Counted from the first letter of the stretch, positions 40,358 through 48,853 are shown. The stretch is DNA of 53,707 nt from Candidatus Rokuibacteriota bacterium (GCA_030647435.1 JAUSJX010000086.1:1-53707); one strand, 5' to 3'. Notes: generated by a model not told the origin, from the letters alone. Numbers and translations: made by a program.

Positions 40358-41263
40358 CTACTCGCCCCTCAACGTCGGGTCGAGGACGTCCCGGAGCCAG
40401 TCGCCCGTGCGGCTGATCACGATCGTCGTGATCATGAGCACGATGCCGGGGCAAGTCGAGATCCACCACGCCGAGTCGAGGTAGTCACGCCCCTCCTGGA
40501 TCATGCCTCCCCACGAGGGCGTGGGCGGCTGGATCCCGAGCCCCAGAAAGGACAGCGTCGCCTCCAGCACGATGGAGCGCGCCAGCTCGAGGGTGGCGAC
40601 CACGACGAGCGACGCCAACACGTTGGGCAGGACGTGGCGCAGGACGACGCGCACCGTCGAGCCGCCGAGCGCGCGGATCGCCTCGACGAACTCGCGCGAG
40701 CGAAGCACGAGCACCTGGGCGCGGAGGATGCGCGCGTAGCTGACCCAGCCCGAGAGCCCGATGACGACGACCAGCGTCGGGAAGCTCGGGCCCAGGACGG
40801 CGATGATGCCGATCGCGAGCAGGATGAAGGGGAAGGCCAGCTGGGCGTCCGCCACCGTCATGATGACGGCATCCACAGGGCCGCCGCGGTACCCCGCCGC
40901 CAGGCCCAGCGCCGAGCCGATGAGGCCGCCCACGAGCACGGCCGACAGGCCGACCACGAGCGACACCCGCGAGCCGTAGATGACGCGGGCGAGGATGTCA
41001 CGCCCGAGGTGGTCCGTACCGAGGAGATGCGCGCGGCCGTCAGCGCCCTCGACCGTCGGCGGCCGGAGCCGCGTGCGCAGCGACTGGCGCTCGGGGTCCT
41101 GCGGGATCACCCACGGCGCCACGACCGCCAGCAGCGCAAGAAGCGCCACGAAGCCGAGCCCCAGCCGCATGAGCCAGGGCATGCGCCTGCCGCGGGGGCG
41201 AGCCTCGTGCAGCGCCGACAGCACCAGCTCAGCCGGCGCGGGCGCGGGGATCGAGGACGCCAT
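40358..41263 (-). CDS. dppC: DppC-type ABC permease (301 aa)
   Basis: Oligopeptide/dipeptide-type permease: N-terminal TM segment, the GTDHLGRDILARVIYGSR motif characteristic of DppC/OppC (about 82-99), four or five further TM segments, and the EAA loop (EAIRALGGSTVRVVLRHVLPN region). It overlaps dppB by 35 nt. The start is provisional because no ribosome site is seen, as is common for such overlaps. It pairs with DppB to move the ligand held by the binding protein upstream. Confidence 0.87.
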   Translation of the reverse strand: MASSIPAPAPAELVLSALHEARPRGRRMPWLMRLGLGFVALLALLAVVAPWVIPQDPERQSLRTRLRPPTVEGADGRAHLLGTDHLGRDILARVIYGSRVSLVVGLSAVLVGGLIGSALGLAAGYRGGPVDAVIMTVADAQLAFPFILLAIGIIAVLGPSFPTLVVVIGLSGWVSYARILRAQVLVLRSREFVEAIRALGGSTVRVVLRHVLPNVLASLVVVATLELARSIVLEATLSFLGLGIQPPTPSWGGMIQEGRDYLDSAWWISTCPGIVLMITTIVISRTGDWLRDVLDPTLRGE

Positions 41264-42155
41264 AGAGGAGATCCACGGCGAAGTTGATGACGATGAACAT
41301 GACCGCGGCGAGGAAGACCGTGCACTGGACCACCGGGTAGTCTCGGTTGTAGATGGACTGGACGGCCAGCCGGCCGATGCCCGGCCAGGCGAAGACCGTC
41401 TCGGTCACCACGGCGCCGCCCAGGAGCGTGCCGAACTGGAGCGCCGTGATCGTCAGAATCGGGATAGAGGCGTTCTTGAGCGTGTGCTTGACGACGACGA
41501 TCACCTCGCCGAGTCCCTTGGCGCGCGCCGTACGGATGTAGTCGGCGCGCAGCACCTCGAGGACGGCCGAGCGCGTCAGACGGGCGATCGAGGCCATGGT
41601 GAAGGCCCCGAGCGTGAGCGCGGGGAGCACCAGGTGCTGCCAGCCGCCGCGCCCGGAGGTGGGGAAGAGGTCGGCCTTGAGCGCCAACAGCAGGATGAAG
41701 AGGATGCCGAGAAAGAAGGTCGGCGCCGACTGGCCGATGAGCGCCAAACCCATGGCCGCATGGTCCAGGATGGAGTTGCGCCTCATGGCTGAGAGGAGCC
41801 CGATCGGCACGGCGAAGACCGCCGCCAGCACAAAGGCCGTGAGACCCAGCTCGAGCGTGGCCAGGATGTAGCCGCGCACGACGGTGAAGGCCGGCTGGCG
41901 GAAGTGCAGCGACCTGCCGAAGTCGAGCCTGACCGTGTTGCCGAGGAAGACCGCGTATTGGACCGGCAGCGGCCGGTCGAGGCCCAGCTCGTGGCGCACG
42001 CGCTCCATCTCGCTGATGGGCGCGTCGGGCGGGAGGAGGAGCGGCACGGGGTCGCCCGAGAGCCGCATGACGACGAAGACGACCGTGGAGACGAGCCAGA
42101 GGGCGATCAGGGCGCGGAAGAGCCGCTGGGCGAGGAACGGGAGGAGTCCGCGCAT
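41229..42155 (-). CDS. dppB: DppB-type ABC permease (308 aa)
   Basis: DppB/OppB family: LLPFLAQRLFRALIALWLVSTVVFVVMRLSGDP start, LGLDRPLPVQYAVFLGNTVRLDFGRS, and the EAA loop YIRTARAKGLGEVIVVVKHTLKN-type segment. Start ATG 42155 is a choice; GTG 42173 is in frame, and the GGGGG/CCCCC dyad just before the ATG obscures the ribosome site. A REP-like hairpin lies between it and the binding-protein gene. Confidence 0.83.
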   Translation of the reverse strand: MRGLLPFLAQRLFRALIALWLVSTVVFVVMRLSGDPVPLLLPPDAPISEMERVRHELGLDRPLPVQYAVFLGNTVRLDFGRSLHFRQPAFTVVRGYILATLELGLTAFVLAAVFAVPIGLLSAMRRNSILDHAAMGLALIGQSAPTFFLGILFILLLALKADLFPTSGRGGWQHLVLPALTLGAFTMASIARLTRSAVLEVLRADYIRTARAKGLGEVIVVVKHTLKNASIPILTITALQFGTLLGGAVVTETVFAWPGIGRLAVQSIYNRDYPVVQCTVFLAAVMFIVINFAVDLLYGVLDPRARAG

Positions 42156-42177
42156 GGGGGAAAGCCCCCTCACCCTG

Positions 42178-42203
42178 CCCTCTCCCCCAAGAGGGGGAGA
42201 GGG
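42178..42203. repeat. REP-like hairpin CCCTCTCCCCC...GGGGGAGAGGG, copy 2
   Basis: An 11-bp perfect stem with an AAGA loop sits between the dpp binding-protein gene and dppB. Such a hairpin could protect the upstream mRNA and let the binding protein be made in excess of the permeases. Confidence 0.65.
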
Positions 42204-42219
42204 AGGGATGGGAGCAGCT

Positions 42220-43764
42220 CTACGCGCGGCGGAACTTGAAGTTGAAGCGACGGATCTCGAACTGCTGGTTCGGGTTCGGGGTCCACTCCACGTACTTCTG
42301 GAGGCCGTAGTCCTCGTAGGGCTGGATCACGGGGATCCACGGGAAGTTCTCGAGGAAGACCTTGGTCATCTCGCGGTAGGCATCGGCGCGGAACTTCTCG
42401 TCGACCGAGAAGCGCGCGGCGTTGCCCAGCTCATCGAACTTGGCCTCACGCCAGTAATCCTGCGGGCCGCCGGGGCCGAGCAGGCGCCACATCATGCCGT
42501 CCGGATCGCCGAGCGTGGAGGTCGGGTCGGACCAGTACATGCCCTTGAAGGTCTTCTCACGGTTCTTCTGCGCGCGCACCGAGTACTCGATCACCTCGAC
42601 CTTGACGTTGACGCCGACGTCCTTCCACATGGCCGCGATGGCTTCGGACATGGCCTTGTCCTGCGCGGTGTAGGCGACGGTGGTCTCGATGAAGATCTCC
42701 TCGCCCTTGTAGCCGGCCTTCTTCAGCCTCTCGCGCGCTTCCTTCGGGTTGTACGCGAGCGCGGGCAGTTTGGGATCAAAGTGGTTGTCACCCTTGGCGA
42801 TGGGCCCGCTCGGCACGATGCCGCGCCCCTTCCACAGCTCCTTGACGATCAGGTCCCGGTCGATGGCCAGCGACAGCGCCTGCTTGACCAGCGGGTTGTC
42901 CAGCGGCGGCCGCTTGCTGTTGACGGCCAGGACGTACAGGCCCGCGTAGAGGGCGCCCTCCACCCGCGTGGTGGCATTGGCCTTGACGCGATCCTCCTGA
43001 TCCGGCGGCAGTTGGGTGATGATGTCCACCTCGCCCTTGAGCAGGGCCGCGACCCGCGGCGCCGTCTCGGGGATGGCGCGGACGATCCAGCGGTCGAAGT
43101 CGGGCTTACCGCCCCAGTAGCCCGGGTTCGCGTCGAATACGGCCTTGTCGTCCTTGACCCACGAGCCGAAGCTGACGGGCCCGGTGCCGACGGGCTTGGC
43201 GTTGAAGGTATCGTTGCCGACCGACTCGACGTACTTCTTCGGCACGATCTGGCCGCCGTAGAAGGCCAGCCGCGCGGGCAGGAGCGGATCGGGCTTCTTG
43301 GTGTGGATGACGAGCGTGGACGGGTCCGGCGCCTCGATCCGGTCGATGGTGCTGAGCGCCGTGGCGACCATGGTCTTGGCGTTCGGGTTGTAGGTGCGCT
43401 CGATGCTGAACTTGGCGTCGGCCGAGGTGAAGGGGTCTCCGTTGTGGAACTTGACGCCCTGGCGCAGCTTGAACCTCCAGGACGTCTGCCCCTCGAGCTT
43501 CCACTCGGTTGCCAGACCCGGGTACAGCTTGCCGTCCGGGTGCCGGCTCGTCAGGTTGTCGAACAGGTTGAACGAGACCCGGATGTCGTTGGAGGACGTG
43601 CTGTAGTGCGGGTCGAACTTGGCGATGTCGCCCCCCTGGGCGGTGATGAGCTCTTTCTTCTGGGTGGTCTGGGCCTGCGCCGAGCCAGAGAGCGCCTGGG
43701 GCAGCGCCCCGGCGACTCCGAGGGCTGCCGCGCCCTTGAGCAACTCGCGTCGAGTGACCTGCAT
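42220..43764 (-). CDS. DppA-type ABC substrate-binding protein, Tat-type signal (514 aa)
   Basis: Family 5 binding protein with a twin-arginine-like signal (TRRELLKG, 4-11) and AQA cleavage region, followed by KFDPHYSTSSNDIRVSFNLFDNLT and KLRQGVKFHNGDPFTSADAKFSIER. ATG 43764 has GGAGGTG about 7 nt upstream. It leads the dpp-type operon but the two ATPase genes (dppD/dppF) are absent, so the transporter must borrow ATPases encoded elsewhere. Ligand (peptide, opine or other) is unknown. Confidence 0.87.
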   Translation of the reverse strand: MQVTRRELLKGAAALGVAGALPQALSGSAQAQTTQKKELITAQGGDIAKFDPHYSTSSNDIRVSFNLFDNLTSRHPDGKLYPGLATEWKLEGQTSWRFKLRQGVKFHNGDPFTSADAKFSIERTYNPNAKTMVATALSTIDRIEAPDPSTLVIHTKKPDPLLPARLAFYGGQIVPKKYVESVGNDTFNAKPVGTGPVSFGSWVKDDKAVFDANPGYWGGKPDFDRWIVRAIPETAPRVAALLKGEVDIITQLPPDQEDRVKANATTRVEGALYAGLYVLAVNSKRPPLDNPLVKQALSLAIDRDLIVKELWKGRGIVPSGPIAKGDNHFDPKLPALAYNPKEARERLKKAGYKGEEIFIETTVAYTAQDKAMSEAIAAMWKDVGVNVKVEVIEYSVRAQKNREKTFKGMYWSDPTSTLGDPDGMMWRLLGPGGPQDYWREAKFDELGNAARFSVDEKFRADAYREMTKVFLENFPWIPVIQPYEDYGLQKYVEWTPNPNQQFEIRRFNFKFRRA

Positions 43765-43830
43765 GGTGTGCACCTCCGTTAGGTTTGGTTCGGGCACAGC
43801 CTGATCCTGCCACAGCGGTATGTGGCGACG

Positions 43831-43859
43831 TTTATAGGGCCTTCCCGGGGGCCTGTCAA
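43831..43859 (-). promoter_or_regulatory. Near-consensus promoter TTGACA-N17-TATAAA of the dpp operon
   Basis: On the minus strand TTGACA (43859-43854), a 17-nt spacer and TATAAA (43836-43831) lie 67 nt before the binding-protein ATG. This is the best sigma-70-type promoter in the window. Confidence 0.8.
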
Positions 43860-43915
43860 GCGTGTCACAATCGCGGCGACCGGCCGGGCCGACCCCACGC
43901 GGAGGAGTCGAACCC

Positions 43916-45099
43916 ATGGCGAGCGCGGACGTAGTCATCATCGGCGGAGGCGTCAACGGCGCCAGTCTCGCCTTCAGCCTGGCGAGTCTCGGCGTCAGGC
44001 GCGTCACGGTCGTCGAGCGGCGCCACCTGGCCGCCGGCGCCACCGGGAAATCGGGCTCGCTCGTCCGGATGCACTACACCAACGAGGTCGAGTCCCGCCT
44101 CGCATGGGAGAGCCACAGGGTCTTTCGCGATTTCGCCAACGTCGTGGGCGGGGACTGCGGCTTCGACGCCACGGGCTTCGTCCAGATCGTCGGCGCCGCC
44201 CACGCGGGCGACCTGGCTGCCAACGTGGCCATGCAGCAGCGGATCGGCATCGACACGCGTCTGGTGTGTCGAGAAGCGAGCTGAGCGTGATCTCTCCCGA
44301 CCTTCGCGTGGACGACATCGGCGCCGCCGCCTACGAGCCCGGCTCGGGCTTCGCCGATCCCAACACCACCACGTTTGCCTTCGCCGAGGCCGCGCGGCGG
44401 CTCGGCGCCACCATCGAGACGGGCTCTGAGGCGCTCCGCATCGTCACCGAAGGCGGCCGCGTCGCCGGAGTGGAGACGAGCCGGGGCAGGATCGCCGCGC
44501 CTGTCGTCGTCGCGGTACCGGGGGCCTGGGCCGGGCGCCTCCTCGAGCCTCTCGGGCTCGACTTCGGCCTCACGCCCTATCGCATCCAGGTCTCGATCTT
44601 CCGCTGGCCCGACGGCTTCACACGCCGCCACCCAGTGGTCATCGACGCCATGCACCGCGCCTGGATGCGCCCCGAGGGGCGCGGGTGCACCCTCATCGGG
44701 GTCGAGCTGGGCTCGGGGCACGCGGATCCGGAGAAGTAAGACGAGGGCGTGGACCCGAGCTACGTGGCGCTCTGCCGCGAGCGGCTCGCCGGGCGCTTCC
44801 CGGCCTTCGACCGCTCGACCATGCGCGGCGGCTGGGCGGGCATGATCATGATGAGCCCCGACGGCCGCCCGATCATCGACCAGATCCCCTCGGTGCCGGG
44901 CCTGTGGGTCATGCTCGGCGACTCCGGCACTTCCTTTAAGACGGCGCCGGCCATCGGCCGCTGTCTCGCCGAGTGGATCGTCAAGGGCAAACCCGAGACC
45001 GCGGACCTCTCCCGCTTCCGCTCCACGCGCTTCGCCGAGGGAGCCCTCTGGGTCGACCCGACCGGCTACGGCATCGAGCGGCTGACCATCTCGCGCTAG
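43916..45099 (+). pseudogene. FAD-dependent oxidoreductase (sarcosine-oxidase-like/DAO family), frameshifted and with a nonsense codon
   Basis: The product would have the FAD-binding VVIIGGGVNGASLAFSLA, an ATGKSGSLVRMHYTNE segment of DAO-family enzymes, RVAGVETSRG, and C-terminal GGWAGMIMMSPDGRPIIDQIP...LWVMLGDSGTSFKTAPA. It is broken twice. A GTGTGT run (44264-44269) has an apparent extra TG that shifts the frame after ...GIDTRLV, and codon TAA 44737-44739 interrupts ...DPEK*DEGVDPSYV where relatives have Tyr. The span is 394 codons plus 2 nt, as expected. The 3' end overlaps alkA's stop in a shared CTAG. Confidence 0.82.
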
Positions 45100-45734
45100 C
45101 GCTTGCGTAAGGCCGGGCGCTTGGCGCGGTCGGCGGCGCGCCAGAGATACCAGGCCGCGGTCGTCCGGTGCGGCCGCCAGCGCTCGCCGAAGGCCAGGAG
45201 CGCCTTGGGCTTGGGCTGCTTCCGCAGGCCGTAGGCGACGCGATACCCTTCGCGCACGCCGAAGTCGTCGACCGGCAGGACGTCTTCCCGGCCCAGCGTG
45301 AAGATCAGGAACATCTCCACTGTCCAGCGTCCCACTCCGCGGGCCGCCGTGAGCCGCGCGACGAGCTCATCGTCGCTCAAGCGCGCGGCGGCGCGCCGAG
45401 TCGGCACGACGCCCGCCGCTGCCTTCCTCGCGATGTCCCTGATGGCGCGGGCCTTCGCGCGCGAGAGCCCGACGCGCCGCATCCGTCGGGGATCGACCGC
45501 GAGAACGGCCGCCGGGCTCGGAAATGCCCGGCCGTCGAAGAGGGCGATGAATCGGTCAAGGATCGCCTTGGCCGCGCGGCCGTGGAGCTGCTGGTAGACG
45601 ACGGCACGAACGAGCGCCTGAAAGGGCGTCCAGCGGAGGCGATGCGGTTCGAGCGTGCACGGCCCGATCGCGCGGATGATCCGGCGCATGACCGGATCGG
45701 TTCGCGAGAGATGCTGGAGGGCGCTGGGCGTCAC
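45096..45734 (-). CDS. alkA: DNA-3-methyladenine glycosylase II, AlkA-like (212 aa)
   Basis: HhH-GPD superfamily: helix-hairpin-helix LTAARGVGRWTVEMFLIFTLGREDVLPVDDFGV region, with the catalytic Asp in the VDD step. Removes alkylated bases and starts base-excision repair. The length equals short AlkA forms without an N-terminal domain. GTG 45734 overlaps the stop of the 49-aa peptide as GTGA; the same frame is open further upstream but shows no family similarity there. Its TAG stop shares CTAG with the convergent oxidoreductase pseudogene. Confidence 0.85.
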   Translation of the reverse strand: MTPSALQHLSRTDPVMRRIIRAIGPCTLEPHRLRWTPFQALVRAVVYQQLHGRAAKAILDRFIALFDGRAFPSPAAVLAVDPRRMRRVGLSRAKARAIRDIARKAAAGVVPTRRAAARLSDDELVARLTAARGVGRWTVEMFLIFTLGREDVLPVDDFGVREGYRVAYGLRKQPKPKALLAFGERWRPHRTTAAWYLWRAADRAKRPALRKR

Positions 45735-45880
45735 CCGGCGGCCTCCGGACGGAGGCGGTAGAGGCGGACGGGACGCTCGACGCCCTTGAGCTCGCGCGCC
45801 ACGAGGGCGCCCAGCAAGAGCAGCAGCGTCGCCACCGTGAGGGCGACCAGGCTCCACGCGCGCGGATGCCGGCTGACCAT
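45731..45880 (-). CDS. 49-aa single-TM protein coupled to alkA
   Basis: MVSRHPRAWSLVALTVATL starts a peptide with one hydrophobic helix (about 9-28) and a basic C-terminus (ELKGVERPVRLYRLRPEAAG). ATG 45880 follows a minus-strand TATTAT (45897-45892) after 11 nt, so the mRNA leader would be only a few bases. The stop overlaps the alkA start as GTGA. No family is recognised; it may anchor or regulate, or simply couple translation to the repair gene. Confidence 0.5.
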   Translation of the reverse strand: MVSRHPRAWSLVALTVATLLLLLGALVARELKGVERPVRLYRLRPEAAG

Positions 45881-45966
45881 GATCGCACCAGATAATACGC
45901 GCGAGCCGAGATATGCGGGGGCGCCGGAACGCGCAACGGGCGTTGCGCACATGCATTGTTGCGCTC

Positions 45967-45988
45967 GGGCGGGAGCCAACTCCCGCCC
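45967..45988. promoter_or_regulatory. Perfect hairpin GGGCGGGAG-CCAA-CTCCCGCCC
   Basis: A 9-bp stem with a tetraloop in the divergent region. It may insulate the two transcription units or be an operator; there is no T-run on either strand. Confidence 0.45.
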
Positions 45989-46164
45989 ACCCCCATCTTG
46001 CTCGGCGGCTCCCAGCCCGACCTCCGCGTTTTGGTACTTCGCCCGCCCTAACTGACAAATTACGATGTCCCGGCCGCTCGTATTAGGGTAAGTAAGAAGG
46101 AATCGTGGATCGAAAAACCTTATTGGACAGTCAGATAGGACATGGGTCGAAGCCTGAGGAACCC

Positions 46165-46180
46165 TGGCACCCGGCTTGCT
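46165..46180 (+). promoter_or_regulatory. Sigma-54-type promoter TGGCAC-N5-TTGCT upstream of mlaA
   Basis: TGGCAC-CCGGC-TTGCT places GG and GC exactly 10 nt apart and matches the -24/-12 consensus TGGCAC-N5-TTGCW at every scored base. Transcription would start near 46192, leaving a leader of about 205 nt before mlaA. Confidence 0.6.
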
Positions 46181-46397
46181 TGGCTCTGGTACCATGCGAG
46201 AACTCAGCGCGAGGCAGACGGAGAACAGCCTGGCCTCAGCGTGGCCCGTCAAGGGCGGCCCGCGCGGCTTTCTCGGGCTCGCAAGAAAAAGGGCTGGCAT
46301 AACGTCCGTTTTCAGGCTAGTCTCGCGCCGTTGTGCAAATAGGTTCAAGGTGGCGGGTTCGAACGCGGCAATGACGTTCAGAACAAGAGGAGGCACG

Positions 46398-47336
46398 GTG
46401 CGCTCGAGCTCGCGGGTCTGGCCGGTCCTGATCGTCTTCGCAATCCTCGGCTTCGCTTTCGGCGGTTGCAGCACGTTGTCGTCGAGCTTGGCCAGCGAGA
46501 GCTCCGTGCTCGCTTCCCGCGCGCCGGTCGCGGCGCCGGCTGAGCCTGCGATGCCCGAATCCGACGTCTCCGCGAACACGGACGAGTCCGTCGCCGCTCC
46601 CGTTGTCGTCACCTACGATCCCGTCACCAGCGAGAACGCTCCCAACTGGGTCGTCGCGCTCTCCGGACCCGTTGACCCCTCGCTGCGCGGCACTCCGGAC
46701 ACCGTGCCGCCGGACCCGGACGTGGAAGAGTACGACCCGTGGGAGAAGTTCAACGAGAAGATGTTCAGCTTCAACTACAACATGGACAAGTACGTGTTGA
46801 AGCCGGCGGCGAAGGGCTACAACTTCGTCGTGCCGGACATGTTCCAAACCATGATCGACAACGCCTTCACGAACCTGCGCATGCCGTCGCGATTCGTGAA
46901 CAAGGTGTTGCAGTGGAAGCTCCTCGACGCCACCAAGGAGATGGGCCGCTTCCTCATCAACTCCACGCTCGGGGTCGGCGGGCTCTTCGACGTTGCGCGC
47001 CAGGAGATGGGACTCGAGCGGCAGAAGGCCGACCTCGGCCAGACGCTCGGCATCTGGGGCATCGGGCCCGGGCCGTACCTCGTGCTGCCCCTGCTGCCGC
47101 CGCTGACCGTCCGCGATGGCATCGGCTTCGCCGGCGATGGAGCGATGAACCCACTCTACTACTACATCCCCTTCTTTGTCGATCAGTTTGCGATGAAGGC
47201 CGGCGACACGATTAACGATCGTTCGCTCAACCTCGACCTCTTCCAGGGCATCGAGGAGTCGACGGTCGATCTGTACAGCTCCGTCCGCAACGGCTATCTC
47301 CAGCGCCGCAACCGGCTGATCAAAGAAGGCAGGTAG
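46398..47336 (+). CDS. mlaA: MlaA-family (VacJ) lipid-asymmetry lipoprotein (312 aa)
   Basis: GTG 46398 is preferred over ATG 46371 because AAGAGGAGG lies just upstream of it. A signal with a lipobox-like AFGGC ending (the -3 residue is unusual) is followed by a low-complexity linker, then the MlaA domain: EYDPWEKFNEKMFSFNYNMD, MPSRFVNKVLQ, FLINSTLGVGGLFDVA and LGIWGIGPGPYLVLPLLPPLTVRD. MlaA removes misplaced phospholipids from the outer leaflet of the outer membrane. MlaBCDEF genes are absent here. A sigma-54-type promoter upstream suggests regulated expression. Confidence 0.87.
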   Translation: MRSSSRVWPVLIVFAILGFAFGGCSTLSSSLASESSVLASRAPVAAPAEPAMPESDVSANTDESVAAPVVVTYDPVTSENAPNWVVALSGPVDPSLRGTPDTVPPDPDVEEYDPWEKFNEKMFSFNYNMDKYVLKPAAKGYNFVVPDMFQTMIDNAFTNLRMPSRFVNKVLQWKLLDATKEMGRFLINSTLGVGGLFDVARQEMGLERQKADLGQTLGIWGIGPGPYLVLPLLPPLTVRDGIGFAGDGAMNPLYYYIPFFVDQFAMKAGDTINDRSLNLDLFQGIEESTVDLYSSVRNGYLQRRNRLIKEGR

Positions 47337-47339
47337 CTC

Positions 47340-48206
47340 TCAGCGCTTGGGCTCCAGCAGCCCAAGGAGCCCCGAGCTGTCGAGCCTTCCCAGGCCCGCC
47401 TCGCGGGCCTGCCCGTAGAGCTTCCAGGCTTCCCGCCCAACGGCGGTCTTCGCTCCCGCAGCGGCCGCCAGCTCGAGTCCCAAGCCGAGGTCCTTCCACG
47501 CGAGATCCACGAAAAAGCCCGCCTTGTAGTCCCGCTCGACCATGGCCCCGAGCTTGCGCTCGAGGATGAACGACGCGCCGGAGCTCTTGCCCACGACCTC
47601 GCCCACGGTCTGCCGCGGGATGCCGAGCCGGTCGGCCAGCGCCATGGCCTCGCAGAGCACGGCTTGGTTGGACAGCGCGACGTAGTTGTTGAGGAGCTTG
47701 AGGATGTTCCCCCGTCCGACTTCGCCAAGGCGGAAGAGGCTGGTGCCGATAGCGCCCAGGACCGTCTCGTAGGGCGCCACGGCCGCAGCATCCGCTCCGA
47801 TCATCACGGCGAGCGTTCCGGCCTCGGCGCCGCTCACGCTGCCCGAGACGGGCGCGTCGATCAGCCGCACGCCCCGCTCGGCCATCCGCGCGTGCTGCGC
47901 CCGGGTGCTCTCGGGCCCGACCGTGGACAGATCGAACACCACGTCGCCGGACCGGGCGCCCTCCATGAGCCCCGCCGGACCCCACAGGGCGGCCTCCACC
48001 GCCCGCGCGTCGGGCAGGCTCATGAGCGTGACGCGGACGTCTCGCGCGAGAGACGGCAGGTCCGCCGCCCGGCGCGCGCCGAGCGCCTCGAGCGGCGCCG
48101 TCGCCTCGGGCCGGAGATCGAAGACGGTCATCTGATGCCCGGCCTTCAGGATGTTCTTGGCCATGGGACGGCCCATGTTTCCGGTACCGACGAAGCCGAT
48201 GTGCAT
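47340..48206 (-). CDS. 3-hydroxyisobutyrate dehydrogenase-family NAD(P)-dependent enzyme (288 aa)
   Basis: Beta-hydroxyacid dehydrogenase family: N-terminal GFVGTGNMGRPMA (Gly7, Gly9, Gly12), substrate-binding DAPVSGSVSGAEAGTL, and GNILKLLNNY with the catalytic Lys. ATG 48206 is preferred because AAAGGAG lies just upstream; ATG 48227 would overlap the NYN gene. Typical reactions are 3-hydroxyisobutyrate, tartronate or succinic semialdehyde oxidoreduction; specificity is not fixed. Confidence 0.86.
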   Translation of the reverse strand: MHIGFVGTGNMGRPMAKNILKAGHQMTVFDLRPEATAPLEALGARRAADLPSLARDVRVTLMSLPDARAVEAALWGPAGLMEGARSGDVVFDLSTVGPESTRAQHARMAERGVRLIDAPVSGSVSGAEAGTLAVMIGADAAAVAPYETVLGAIGTSLFRLGEVGRGNILKLLNNYVALSNQAVLCEAMALADRLGIPRQTVGEVVGKSSGASFILERKLGAMVERDYKAGFFVDLAWKDLGLGLELAAAAGAKTAVGREAWKLYGQAREAGLGRLDSSGLLGLLEPKR

Positions 48207-48216
48207 AGACGCTCCT

Positions 48217-48747
48217 TTAATGGGCATGGGGGTGGCGGCCGGGGCCCAGGCGGCCGAGAGCTCGTTGGGTAGCCCGGTCTTTCTTGCTGAGCCGCCGCGG
48301 GTTGCCCTTGCGCGGTCCGCGACTGGGCTCCTCCTCGTCGCCGTCCATCAGGTCCGCTGGGGCTTCGGGCGGGAGCCGGCGAGCCTGGTCGAGGCGCGCC
48401 AGGAACTGGTCGGTGGTGACGACGGTGGCGCCGGCGCGCTCGGCTGCCCTGCGCACTTCCCGGTCGTTTGAAACGACGGCGCCCCCATCGCGCGCCATGC
48501 GCGCCAGCACACTGTCGGCGGACTCGCGGGCGCTCGAGAAAATCACGCTGACGCCGGAGCCTCCGCCCGCGCGCCCGCCCGCCTGGGCGCCATCGAAGAC
48601 AACGGTGAAGCTGTCCCCTGACACGCGTGCGACCTCGACCAGCAGCGCGCAGAGCGCCTGGCGACCCGCTTCGAGGCTCTCCTGCTCTCGCGATTTGAGC
48701 TCCGGCGCGCGCCTGATTACGTTGTAGCCGTCCACGAGCCAGCGCAT
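48217..48747 (-). CDS. YacP-like NYN-domain ribonuclease-type protein (176 aa)
   Basis: NYN (PIN-like) domain: WLVDGYNVIRR (3-13) with the conserved Asp and Asn, VVFDGAQ, ESADSVLARMA and VSNDREVRRAA. YacP/Rae1 relatives cleave ribosome-bound mRNA in Firmicutes; activity here is inferred from family only. The tail is basic (RGPRKGNPRRLSKKDRA), suited to RNA or ribosome contact. A minus-strand TAGAAT lies nine bases before the ATG. Confidence 0.8.
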   Translation of the reverse strand: MRWLVDGYNVIRRAPELKSREQESLEAGRQALCALLVEVARVSGDSFTVVFDGAQAGGRAGGGSGVSVIFSSARESADSVLARMARDGGAVVSNDREVRRAAERAGATVVTTDQFLARLDQARRLPPEAPADLMDGDEEEPSRGPRKGNPRRLSKKDRATQRALGRLGPGRHPHAH

Positions 48748-48823
48748 AGCGGCCTCATTCTAATGCTCTGGTGCATCAACGCACCGCGCTAAACCCAGAA
48801 AAGAGGAAACCACCAAATAAAGG

Positions 48824-48853
48824 TTGACTTAGTCTAGCCGGGCACAATATGTT
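48824..48853 (+). promoter_or_regulatory. nrdJ promoter TTGACT-N18-TATGTT
   Basis: TTGACT (48824-48829) matches the -35 at five positions; TATGTT (48848-48853) is a -10 with the invariant TA and final T after 18 nt. The -10 lies inside the NrdR-box-like palindrome, as expected for repression. The leader to ATG 49013 is about 150 nt. Confidence 0.5.

Larger units (their letters stand above)
45881..46397. other. Divergent intergenic region between the alkA unit and mlaA
   Basis: This 517-nt gap is AT-richer than its surroundings around 46040-46140. It contains a perfect 9-bp hairpin, GGGCGGGAG-CCAA-CTCCCGCCC (45967-45988), the -10 of the 49-aa peptide gene (45892-45897), and a sigma-54-type promoter (46165-46180). 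No coding signal was found; open frames that cross it lack family similarity. Confidence 0.55.

Noticed and set aside
45735-46058. Extension of AlkA to an upstream start at 46058
   Set aside because: The added 108 residues are low-complexity Arg/Pro and overlap the 49-aa peptide gene; GTG 45734 with the GTGA overlap fits AlkA length.
46347-46365. GGTTCGAAC-like T-loop suggesting a tRNA before mlaA
   Set aside because: The flanking arms do not pair as a T stem and no acceptor, D or anticodon arm can be folded around it.
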